Origin: Roseburia sp.
Lineage (GTDB): Bacteria; Bacillota; Clostridia; Lachnospirales; Lachnospiraceae
Length of the DNA: 64,000 nt
Direction of reading: 5' to 3'
NCBI GenBank assembly: GCA_022771695.1
Contig: JALEKJ010000020.1
Location: 1 to 64,000 of the forward strand
Shown: positions 1 through 6,851 of the stretch, piece by piece
Layout: every line of letters starts with the position of its first letter
Position numbering within the stretch: the first letter of the stretch is position 1
Program-made: the position numbers and the translations under genes
Notes under the pieces: generated by a model
Seen by the model: the letters and a program-made list of their open reading frames with translations, nothing else
Told to the model about the DNA's origin: nothing
The model's database searches: none

Positions 1-195
1 GTGTGTACCGCGGTTGCGTGAATTGTCGTAGACTTTCGCAGACTATTAGCGGCACTTAGCGCTTGCGACCGGAACAAAAACTTTGGGCGGGCAGATTTGC
101 TTCTTCGATACAGTAACTATTTACACATAAATCATATCACTGTAAACAACAATATTTCTCCCCTACAAACCGGAATTGGGCAAAAAGGAATCTCC
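1..195. other. No gene recognised at window start
   Basis: No convincing coding sequence lies in the first ~200 bases. The 76-codon ORF of the track (from 97) overlaps the promoter and start of the next gene and has no recognisable protein character. The first 90 bases are more GC-rich than the following AT-rich stretch and may be the tail of an upstream unit outside the window. Confidence 0.5.
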
Positions 196-225
196 TTGAC
201 AGTAACAAGCGGAAAAACGTATAGT
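196..225 (+). promoter_or_regulatory. Sigma-A type promoter for the nucleosidase operon
   Basis: A perfect -35 TTGACA (196-201) is followed after 18 bases by a -10 TATAGT (220-225). Transcription would start near 232, just upstream of the first gene. Confidence 0.7.
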
Positions 226-254
226 AAATACAGAGATTGCACCTTTCTTGGAAG

Positions 255-1058
255 ATGCAGAATAAGAAGACAGAAAGTGACAAAAATATGCAGCAATATG
301 ATTTTACAAAACAGCCATCTATCCTGATACAGGGAGCGATGGAGATAGAGACTGATTACTTGATTGGGCAGTTGGAGGACGCCGTGTGTGTGGCGGTTGG
401 AAACTGGAAGTTTTATACAGGATTCCTTGGCAGGTACAGAGAACCGGTGATTGTTTCACGAACCTATCAGGGCATGGTAAATGCGTCAGCGGATACTGCT
501 CTCGGACTGACGTATTTTGCGCCGAAAGCGGTTATTAATCAGGGAATTGCAGGCGGACATGATGAGGATATTCATCTGGGAGAGATTGTGATTGGAGAAC
601 GGGTGGTTCCCATGGGGGCCGTTATGCAGGAATTTCGAGCAAAAGGCGTCGGGATAGATCCGCTTGGTTTTGAAGCGCTTCCGCTCGAGATTTATGATAA
701 AGTGAAACAAACGACTGCAAAGGTGTTGGATTTCCCTTGTGATAAAGAGCTGATAGAGGCAGCAGAACGCGTACAAACGGATATTCACATGCATCGTGGT
801 GTGTTAGGTTCGGCAGATGAGTGGAATAATCAGATTGACTGGATTGCAGTTATGCGGGAACGTTATCAGACATCTTCGGAGGATATGGAAGCTGCTGCAG
901 TTGCGCAGATATGCCGGTCCTATGGGGTACCGTTTATTGGTATTCGCATCATATCGAACTCGGTTGTGAACGGGGAAGACTTTGATGAGTCGGTAGCGCT
1001 TTGTGGACAGAAGTATATACAAAGTTACGTTGAGGAGCTTCATGAGTTTAGAAAGTAA
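255..1058 (+). CDS. Nucleoside phosphorylase-fold protein (MTA/SAH nucleosidase-like)
   Basis: A 267-residue protein of the PNP/UDP phosphorylase superfamily, the family of 5'-methylthioadenosine/S-adenosylhomocysteine nucleosidase. The glycine-rich INQGIAGG segment and the substrate-binding MEAAAVAQ motif (near residue 210) are clear. At the place where MTA/SAH nucleosidases carry their catalytic Asp (ISD), this protein has Asn235 (ISNS), so the exact substrate is uncertain. The track starts at a TTG (237). I prefer the ATG at 255, but ATG 288, giving MQQYDF, is also possible because neither has a strong ribosome site. The next gene starts 21 bases after the stop, so the gene is probably co-transcribed with the sensor kinase. 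The fold is secure; the reaction is inferred. Confidence 0.8.
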   Translation: MQNKKTESDKNMQQYDFTKQPSILIQGAMEIETDYLIGQLEDAVCVAVGNWKFYTGFLGRYREPVIVSRTYQGMVNASADTALGLTYFAPKAVINQGIAGGHDEDIHLGEIVIGERVVPMGAVMQEFRAKGVGIDPLGFEALPLEIYDKVKQTTAKVLDFPCDKELIEAAERVQTDIHMHRGVLGSADEWNNQIDWIAVMRERYQTSSEDMEAAAVAQICRSYGVPFIGIRIISNSVVNGEDFDESVALCGQKYIQSYVEELHEFRK

Positions 1059-1079
1059 TGGGACTTTGGGAGGAGTAAA

Positions 1080-3917
1080 ATGCAGAGACGATACAAAAGA
1101 GCAGGTGCAGTTTTTCTGACAGTGCTTTGTGTATGTGGGCTAATCGGTACAACTTCGATATATGGAGCAGAAACTGTAAATGAGACAGAGAAAAAAGTTG
1201 TGAGAATCGGCTACATTGATTATGCGGGGTTTATTACTGAGATGCCGGACGGCTCTTATGAAGGGTATGGTGTAGAATATCTGGAAGAGATTGCTGAGTA
1301 TACCGGTTGGGAATATGAATATGTGTATGACAGTTGGGAGAATCATATGCAAAGTCTCTTGGACGGAGAAATTGATTTTGTCTGTCATGCGCAGAAGACG
1401 AATGAAAGAGAAGAAAATTATTTGTTTTCAAAGTACTCAATCGGTGCGGAGGCAAGCGTACTTTATGCGCGAAAAGATGACGATAGATATTACTATAATG
1501 ATTTTGAAGCTTTTGGCGGAATGAAAATTGCGGTATTATCGGACAGTTTTCAGAACGCGGAGTTCTCCGAGTATGCACATAAAAAGGGATTTGATTTCAG
1601 TTTTGTGCCATATGGGACACCGGAGGAGTGCTTCAGTGCTTTAGATGCAGAGTTGGTGGATGCGGTAGCCATGGGAAGCCTTGCATTGCAGCCGGAGTAT
1701 AAAGTAATTTGCCGATTTGGTTCGGACCCGTTTTATTTTATGACAGGAAAAGAAAATCAGGAGTTGATAGATGAATTAGATGATGCGCTTGGGCAGATTA
1801 CGGCAGCGGGGTCTTCCTTCCAGGCGGATTTGTATCAGAAGTATTATGGCGATTTGACGGCAGAACAGGAAGTTACCCTCACAAGAGAAGAAGCAGAATA
1901 TATTCGCGAGGCGGATACCATACATATTGCGTTTATCCCGTCCAGAAAGCCATTTTCTTATATCAATGAAGATGGTGAAATGGCGGGGATTGCGGTTGAT
2001 ATTATGAAGCTTGTCGAAGAACGCAGTGGGCTTACCTTTGAATATGTTATGATGCCGAATGGCATGCGTGCGGCAGAATATTTAGAGCTTCATCCGGATG
2101 CGTTTATAGCAGGTATCATGGTAGATAATCCTGCATTTCAGAAAGAACCATTTCTGCTATCCGGTACGATTTACACAGATGATGTTTCCTTGGCGTGTGT
2201 AAGCGGTAAAGAATACAATCTGGACGCAGAAAACCAGACTTATAAGCTGACGATTCCTGGGAGCTATGCGGCACTTGAGGATTATATCAAGCGGAATTAT
2301 CCGCAGTTTGAGATTATACAGTGCACCGGAACAGAAGAATGTCTGCACATGGTTTTAGATGGAGAAGCAGATTTCGTTGCACAGAATGTCAATGTGCTAA
2401 AGCCGTATCTCGCGAATCCACACTATGAAGGAATGACAGTCCTTCCAACGTTTTTTATGGAAGAGAACATGGGAATCGTTTCCCTGAAAACAGAAGAACA
2501 TGAGATTGTGACCAATATTATTAATCGTTGCGTGGAGACAATTACTTCTAAAGAAATGGCGCAATTTACTGTAAATCATACGGTTGCCAATGCATATCGC
2601 CTCACTTGGGGAGATATGCTATACAAATTCCGATATCCGTTTATTGTAATTGGTTTTCTGGTTGTGGCAGTAATTATCATGATGCAGGCTCTTATGATGC
2701 TGCGTAAAAGAAATTATCGCAGACTTGAAGAGAAGAATGGGCAGCTTGCGGAAGCGGTCGCACAGGCGAACCATGCGAACCAGGCAAAAAGCCAGTTTTT
2801 AGCGAGAATGAGCCATGAAATACGAACACCGATGAATGCTATTGTAGGGCTGACGGAGCTTGCAAGGCATCACAAGGAAGAACCGGTGCAGATAACCGAG
2901 TATTTGGATAAGATTGAGACGTCCTCAAAGGTTTTGCTTGGAATTATCAATGATGTGCTGGACATGTCTGCGATTGAGAGCAATAAGTTGAAAATTGCGC
3001 AAAAGCCATTTTGGATACGCGAAATATTAAAGTCGATATATACGGTATACAGTACACAGTGCAAGCAGAAAGGTATCGCATTTGTGATGGATGTGGACGA
3101 TATGAAAAACAACTGCCTGCGAGGTGATGGGCTGAGATTAAACCAAGTGCTTTTGAATCTGATTTCCAATGCATATAAGTTCACACCGGAGGGTGGTAGG
3201 ATTACGGTTACAGTCAAGGAACTTTCCAAGCAGGGAGAAAAGATTTACTACAAATTTACTGTGGCAGATACCGGCGAAGGAATGTCAGAAGAGATGCTGG
3301 GCAGATTATTCCTTCCGTTCGAGCAGGAGGGCGCTGATACGGCACAGAAGCATGGTGGTAGCGGATTGGGGCTTTCGATTGCGAAAAACTTAGTCGAATT
3401 GATGGGAGGTTCGATTTCCTGCCAGTCTGAAAAAGGAAAAGGCACGATGTTTACCGTGTCGATTCCGTTCCTGTTAGATGAGGATGTGACAGAAGCGCAT
3501 CAGGATATCGGCGAGAAGCAGGAGACACTGGAGTTAGATAGGAGATATGATTTTGCGGGTAGGAAAGTACTACTGGTAGAAGATACAGAGATGAATGCAG
3601 AGATTGCGAATGAACTGCTTTCGCTTGTTAATATGAATGTAGATCATGTATGGAACGGAAAAGAAGCAGTGGAATTGTTTTCGACAGCAGAGCCGGGGAC
3701 TTATGCAGCAGTACTGATGGATGTGCAGATGCCGGTAATGAATGGATATGAAGCTGCATCCGCGATACGTGCGTTGAACCATCCGGACGCAGCAACGATA
3801 CCAATTTATGCGATGACAGCAAATGCATTTACTGAGGATGTCAGTGCGGCACTCAATGCCGGAATGAATGGACATATTGCAAAACCTATTGATACGGAAA
3901 TCTTATATGAGACCTAA
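1080..3917 (+). CDS. Hybrid sensor histidine kinase with two periplasmic-binding-protein-like sensor domains
   Basis: A 945-residue membrane sensor kinase. Order: signal peptide (1-30), a first type-3 solute-binding domain (about 40-255), a second one (about 275-505), one transmembrane helix (about 520-540), a HisKA phosphoacceptor domain with SHEIRTPMNAI (His near 578), a HATPase domain with an N box (NLISNAYKF) and GGSGLGLSI, and a receiver domain (about 825-945) with acidic ED, the phosphoacceptor Asp in LMDVQMPVMNG, and the KP motif. No HPt domain follows, so a separate phosphotransfer partner would be needed. The ribosome site GGGAGGAG precedes the ATG. Solute-binding domains in tandem (BvgS/EvgS-like layout) suggest direct sensing of a small extracellular ligand such as an amino acid; the ligand is unknown. 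Confidence 0.93.
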   Translation: MQRRYKRAGAVFLTVLCVCGLIGTTSIYGAETVNETEKKVVRIGYIDYAGFITEMPDGSYEGYGVEYLEEIAEYTGWEYEYVYDSWENHMQSLLDGEIDFVCHAQKTNEREENYLFSKYSIGAEASVLYARKDDDRYYYNDFEAFGGMKIAVLSDSFQNAEFSEYAHKKGFDFSFVPYGTPEECFSALDAELVDAVAMGSLALQPEYKVICRFGSDPFYFMTGKENQELIDELDDALGQITAAGSSFQADLYQKYYGDLTAEQEVTLTREEAEYIREADTIHIAFIPSRKPFSYINEDGEMAGIAVDIMKLVEERSGLTFEYVMMPNGMRAAEYLELHPDAFIAGIMVDNPAFQKEPFLLSGTIYTDDVSLACVSGKEYNLDAENQTYKLTIPGSYAALEDYIKRNYPQFEIIQCTGTEECLHMVLDGEADFVAQNVNVLKPYLANPHYEGMTVLPTFFMEENMGIVSLKTEEHEIVTNIINRCVETITSKEMAQFTVNHTVANAYRLTWGDMLYKFRYPFIVIGFLVVAVIIMMQALMMLRKRNYRRLEEKNGQLAEAVAQANHANQAKSQFLARMSHEIRTPMNAIVGLTELARHHKEEPVQITEYLDKIETSSKVLLGIINDVLDMSAIESNKLKIAQKPFWIREILKSIYTVYSTQCKQKGIAFVMDVDDMKNNCLRGDGLRLNQVLLNLISNAYKFTPEGGRITVTVKELSKQGEKIYYKFTVADTGEGMSEEMLGRLFLPFEQEGADTAQKHGGSGLGLSIAKNLVELMGGSISCQSEKGKGTMFTVSIPFLLDEDVTEAHQDIGEKQETLELDRRYDFAGRKVLLVEDTEMNAEIANELLSLVNMNVDHVWNGKEAVELFSTAEPGTYAAVLMDVQMPVMNGYEAASAIRALNHPDAATIPIYAMTANAFTEDVSAALNAGMNGHIAKPIDTEILYET

Positions 3918-3940
3918 AGAAAGGCAATAGGAGAAGACTG

Positions 3941-4477
3941 ATGGCAGATTATATTACAACATTTTCAAAGATACATTTCACGCCGCTTGCACCGCGGCGT
4001 GAAGACATTATAATTGAAGATATTGCACATGCGCTCTCTCTTATGACACGGGCGAATGGACATTTCCCGGAGTTCTATTCGGTGGCACAGCATTGCATGG
4101 ATTGTGCCATGGTAGCAGAAGCGGAATGTCTTAGCATTAGAGAGCAGTTGGCTTGTTTGCTTCATGATGCCAGCGAAGCATATTTGTCGGACATTACCAG
4201 ACCGGTGAAGGCAAACCTGACAGAATACCGACGCATTGAGAAGGCATTACAGGATATGATTTATGAGAAGTATTTGCCGGGGGGACTTACGGAAGCGGAA
4301 GCGCAGACGGTAAAACGCATTGATGATACCTGCTTGTATTATGAATTTGAACATTTCATGGGAGAAAGATTGTCCCTACAGGTACCGCAGATAGCAAAGG
4401 TACCGGAATATAAAATAAGCCCCTTCCGAGAGGCGGAAGAGGCATTCTTAAAGCGGTTTTATGAGTTGACAGATTAA
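3941..4477 (+). CDS. HD-domain phosphohydrolase
   Basis: A 178-residue soluble protein of the HD superfamily (metal-dependent phosphohydrolases, related to YfbR-type 5'-nucleotidases). The first metal His is in VAQHCMDCA, the paired HD is in LLHDASEAYLSD, and a further Asp lies in the RIDDTC segment. This resembles enzymes acting on nucleoside monophosphates, but the substrate cannot be read from sequence. AGGAGAAG lies before the ATG, and the gene follows the kinase by 23 bases, so the three genes at 255-4477 probably form one operon. Its stop codon overlaps, in opposite orientation, the stop codon of the next (minus-strand) gene. Confidence 0.85.
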   Translation: MADYITTFSKIHFTPLAPRREDIIIEDIAHALSLMTRANGHFPEFYSVAQHCMDCAMVAEAECLSIREQLACLLHDASEAYLSDITRPVKANLTEYRRIEKALQDMIYEKYLPGGLTEAEAQTVKRIDDTCLYYEFEHFMGERLSLQVPQIAKVPEYKISPFREAEEAFLKRFYELTD

Positions 4478-4761
4478 TAGTTGCTAAGAATAAGTCGGCT
4501 CTTAAAAGGAGCTTCCAACTGGTCGATGGTTCTTCTTGCCTGACCATAACGATTACGATTTGTGCTGATAATATATATTTGGCTTGCACCGCGATACTTT
4601 TCACGCAGGAAAAACGGTATCTTAATCCAATTCCTTGTAAATGGAATCTGATTCTCTATCAAAAGCTGGGCGGCATGATTGCTGATGCGTTCATTTGTCG
4701 TCCGGCATAATTCCACATCTTTATCAATTTTCTTTGTATTTCCTAAAATTTTTGCTGCCAT
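4474..4761 (-). CDS. Unrecognised small protein paired with an XRE repressor
   Basis: A 95-residue, basic, soluble protein that I do not recognise. The track begins at a GTG (4770), but the ATG at 4761 (MAAKILGN) has GAGAGGTG six bases upstream and is the better start. It contains no transmembrane segment and no cysteine motif beyond one Cys. It lies 18 bases downstream of the XRE repressor on the same strand and would be co-transcribed from the operator-covered promoter at 5057-5085. The pairing of a small unknown protein with a small autoregulated XRE protein suggests a toxin-antitoxin-like or regulatory module, but no known toxin fold is evident. Its stop codon overlaps the stop of the HD gene head-on. 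Confidence 0.65.
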   Translation of the reverse strand: MAAKILGNTKKIDKDVELCRTTNERISNHAAQLLIENQIPFTRNWIKIPFFLREKYRGASQIYIISTNRNRYGQARRTIDQLEAPFKSRLILSNY

Positions 4762-4779
4762 AGGTAGCACCTCTCATGA

Positions 4780-5004
4780 TTAACTAATTTTGATATGAAC
4801 CTGTTTCCCCAGACTGTCTGCAACCTTTACAAGGAAGTCTAAACTTGGATTGTACTTGCCACTTTCAAAACGGGAAATATTGGATTTCTTCGTGCCGACG
4901 CGCTCGGCTAGCACTTCTTGCGTTACATCCTGCGCTTTGCGGGCTTTTTTTAACTGTTCAACCACTTCGTAGCGTGGAGCCAGCCGTTTGTCTTTTTCTT
5001 TCAT
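4780..5004 (-). CDS. XRE-family helix-turn-helix regulator
   Basis: A 74-residue DNA-binding protein made almost entirely of one Cro/C1-type HTH domain. The segment TQEVLAERVGTKKSNISRFE is the HTH, followed by the usual GKYNPSLDFLVKVADSLG helices. The start is the ATG at 5004, preceded by GGGG at a suitable distance; the track's TTG at 5016 is less likely. It is the first gene of a two-gene minus-strand unit, and a perfect 18-base palindrome lies inside its promoter, so it very likely represses its own transcription. It resembles antitoxin components of HigA type, but gene order (regulator first) and the unrecognised partner prevent a firm toxin-antitoxin call. Confidence 0.88.
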   Translation of the reverse strand: MKEKDKRLAPRYEVVEQLKKARKAQDVTQEVLAERVGTKKSNISRFESGKYNPSLDFLVKVADSLGKQVHIKIS

Positions 5005-5056
5005 GTTTTTCCCCAATCTGCAAAAAACGTTTATTGATTAAAAATGCTCTGATAAA

Positions 5057-5085
5057 ATGTTATCATATATGATAACTTTTGTCAA
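5057..5085 (-). promoter_or_regulatory. Promoter of the XRE module
   Basis: On the minus strand a consensus -35 TTGACA (5080-5085) and a -10 TAACAT (5057-5062) are separated by exactly 17 bases. The spacer is almost fully occupied by a palindrome. Confidence 0.65.
5059..5076. promoter_or_regulatory. Perfect palindromic operator
   Basis: GTTATCATATATGATAAC is a perfect 18-base palindrome lying between the -35 and -10 of the XRE gene and overlapping the -10. A dimer of the XRE protein bound here would block RNA polymerase. The site is seen; the binding protein is inferred from adjacency. Confidence 0.75.
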
Positions 5086-5098
5086 TGAAATAGAGGTG

Positions 5099-5209
5099 TT
5101 GATTCGAGACAACTTAGAAGCTGGTGTTTCAAAGGAAAGCATTTGCAGGAAAGTACAGAAATATTTTGGAATAAGCATGGAGGAATTAGAAAGCTATTTT
5201 CCGAAATAG
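5099..5209 (+). pseudogene. 36-codon reading frame, possible gene remnant
   Basis: A short plus-strand frame from a TTG (5099) to TAG reads as charged helical sequence (SKESICRKVQKYFGISMEEL). It has GAGGTG directly before it but too close for a normal ribosome site, and no ATG at its head. The composition looks like the C-terminal tail of a larger protein (for example a nuclease/transposase tail) rather than random sequence. It could be a broken gene end or chance. Confidence 0.25.
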
Positions 5210-5350
5210 CTGAATTGTAAAACGAAGATTGTACACCATAAAATAATTTCCCATTCCCAAATTACACAACCATTTTTTGTCGAATCGGACGTTGTTTTGA
5301 CACATCCTGCTAATAGTGGGAGCGTATTCTTAAAACTTGCCGCACTTTCG

Positions 5351-5379
5351 TTGACAGTGCCGGTCAAATCACCTATCAT
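5351..5379 (+). promoter_or_regulatory. Promoter of the 46-residue protein gene
   Basis: TTGACA (5351-5356), 17 bases, TATCAT (5374-5379). A second -10-like TATAAT overlaps at 5380-5385. The small gene starts about 40 bases downstream. Confidence 0.6.
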
Positions 5380-5420
5380 TATAATTGCACAATAAAACTA
5401 TGACAGCAAAGGTGGACAAT

Positions 5421-5561
5421 ATGAGCGATGATGCAGAAATGAATCGTTTAACGAAAGAAAATGACAATTTTAAGAAAATTATAGAGACACAGCAGAATAC
5501 CATCAATCGAATGATTGATTACTTTATTCTTGGCATTCACAATACCAAGTTGCAAAAGTAG
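5421..5561 (+). CDS. Free-standing 46-residue hypothetical protein
   Basis: Too short for the ORF track. The frame starts MSDDAEMNRL and ends NTKLQK. It has its own promoter (5351-5379), a ribosome site (GGTGG, five bases before the ATG) and its own terminator immediately after the stop, so it is a complete one-gene unit. The protein is polar and heptad-like in its first 30 residues (a likely short coiled coil with Asn/Gln/Glu), followed by a more hydrophobic end (MIDYFILGIH). No family is recognised. The transcriptional punctuation is the main reason to believe it is real. Confidence 0.6.
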   Translation: MSDDAEMNRLTKENDNFKKIIETQQNTINRMIDYFILGIHNTKLQK

Positions 5562-5565
5562 AGAT

Positions 5566-5600
5566 AAAAAGAGAATGAAAAAACATTCTCTTTTTATTTT
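5566..5600 (+). terminator. Rho-independent terminator
   Basis: A hairpin with arms AAAAGAGAATG and CATTCTCTTTT around an A-rich loop, continuing into a T-rich tract, directly after the 46-residue gene. Confidence 0.8.
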
Positions 5601-5696
5601 ACTTTATTTTCTTCCGTGCTATAATTATTTACATAAAGTAACAGCATTTTCTCTTTATTGAATTTGCGAGTAATTTGACAAGAAAGGACTTTTGCC

Positions 5697-6527
5697 ATGT
5701 TTCATTTTACAGATGATTGTATCATAGGAATCAAACAAATTGATGACGAGCATCGGCATCTATTTTCATTAATAGAAAAAGGGCTCGAATTGTTACAAAG
5801 CGAATATTTGTCAGATCGTTATGAGAGCGTAAAAGAACTCTTAGAAGAATTGGAAGATTATGCTGACCAGCATTTTGCCCATGAAGAAGCCTACATGGAG
5901 CAGATTCGGGATCCGGAGTTGATACGTCAACGCATACAGCACACAATGTTTCGAGACAAGATACGTGACTTCATGTTTATGGATATCAATGACGAAGCTG
6001 AACAACAGCGGGTACTGGAAGATTTGATGAACTTTATGGCAAAATGGCTCTACCATCACGTTATTGGCAGTGATATCATGATTGGCAAGCTTCCGCCGCT
6101 TGAGGAATGGATGATTCGCGAGAACCCCTGTGAATTCTCAGATGAATACCTAACCGGTATTCTCTTAATTGATGAAGAACACCGAGAATTGTTCCACATT
6201 GTGGAACGAGCTTATCAGATTGTAAAATCTTATTCTGTCGCAGACAGCTATGATGAAATCACTCGGATTCTTGGTGAACTGAAGGACTATACCTGCGAGC
6301 ATTTCCACGACGAAGAAGAATACATGGAAAGAATCCATTATGCGGGGTTGGAAGCGCAGAAACGTGCACATGCATCTTTTGTCTATAAGCTGGAAAGCAT
6401 AGACCTCATGGAAGTTGATGCTGACCCGCAAAAATATATGGAAAGCCTGATTGAGTTCCTGCTTGGCTGGCTCGTGCAGCACATTCTCTATACCGACAAA
6501 AAGATTCCAATTACGACCGACATTTAA
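5697..6527 (+). CDS. Tandem two-domain bacteriohemerythrin
   Basis: A 276-residue soluble protein made of two hemerythrin domains (about 5-130 and 140-270). These domains bind a di-iron centre that carries O2 or senses it. Domain 1 ligands: His19 (DEHRHLF), His59 and Glu63 (HFAHE), His82, and the HxxxxD pair in HHVIGSD. Domain 2 repeats them: DEEHRELF, HFHDEE, KRAH, QHILYTD. In both domains the residue four before the third-helix His is Gln, where many bacteriohemerythrins have a ligating His. The ribosome site AAAGGA precedes the ATG and a TATAAT lies at 5620-5625. Likely roles in an anaerobe are oxygen scavenging or local O2 delivery and sensing; no signalling domain is attached. Confidence 0.93.
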   Translation: MFHFTDDCIIGIKQIDDEHRHLFSLIEKGLELLQSEYLSDRYESVKELLEELEDYADQHFAHEEAYMEQIRDPELIRQRIQHTMFRDKIRDFMFMDINDEAEQQRVLEDLMNFMAKWLYHHVIGSDIMIGKLPPLEEWMIRENPCEFSDEYLTGILLIDEEHRELFHIVERAYQIVKSYSVADSYDEITRILGELKDYTCEHFHDEEEYMERIHYAGLEAQKRAHASFVYKLESIDLMEVDADPQKYMESLIEFLLGWLVQHILYTDKKIPITTDI

Positions 6528-6537
6528 TCTTATTGGT

Positions 6538-6573
6538 AAAAAAAAGAGAGATGAAAAATCATCTCTCTTTTTT
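6538..6573. terminator. Bidirectional terminator between hemerythrin gene and tRNA-Leu
   Basis: A-run, arms GAGAGATGA and TCATCTCTC, then a T-run. It serves the plus-strand hemerythrin gene and, read from the other side, the minus-strand tRNA. Confidence 0.85.
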
Positions 6574-6575
6574 AA

Positions 6576-6658
6576 TGCCGGCAATGGGACTTGAACCCAT
6601 ACGTGGTTGCCCACAACAGATTTTGAGTCTGCCTCGTCTGCCATTCCGACACGCCGGC
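6576..6658 (-). tRNA. tRNA-Leu (CAA)
   Basis: On the minus strand the sequence folds as a class II tRNA. The acceptor arms are GCCGGCG and TGCCGGC with discriminator A. The anticodon loop CTCAAAA gives anticodon CAA, and there is a long variable arm. The T arm carries GGTTCAAGTCC. CCA is not encoded. The 83-base length and the long variable arm fit leucine. Confidence 0.95.
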
Positions 6659-6700
6659 ATATCTTCGCGCTGCGTTCTTTCGCTCGCTCAAGCAAAATCT

Positions 6701-6729
6701 ATCTTACCATAACATTTTTAAGATTGCAA
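6701..6729 (-). promoter_or_regulatory. tRNA-Leu promoter
   Basis: Minus strand TTGCAA (-35, 6724-6729), 17 bases, TAAGAT (-10, 6701-6706), about 40 bases upstream of the mature tRNA 5' end. Confidence 0.6.
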
Positions 6730-6851
6730 CCACAAAATTTATTTTTTATTGCACAGAAGTTGGTTTGTGAAATTTTTGCGAAATAAATAGGAAAAAGAAA
6801 GACAGTATGGTAAAATGGCAGAATGAAAATGTTAGGTGGAATTAGAAGAGT

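Noticed and set aside
5194-5379. 60-codon minus-strand ORF
   Set aside because: No ribosome site, and it overlaps the promoter of the plus-strand small gene; protein composition is not convincing.
6165-6695. 176-codon minus-strand ORF
   Set aside because: It is antisense to the second hemerythrin domain and runs through the terminator and the tRNA-Leu; the protein has no family character.
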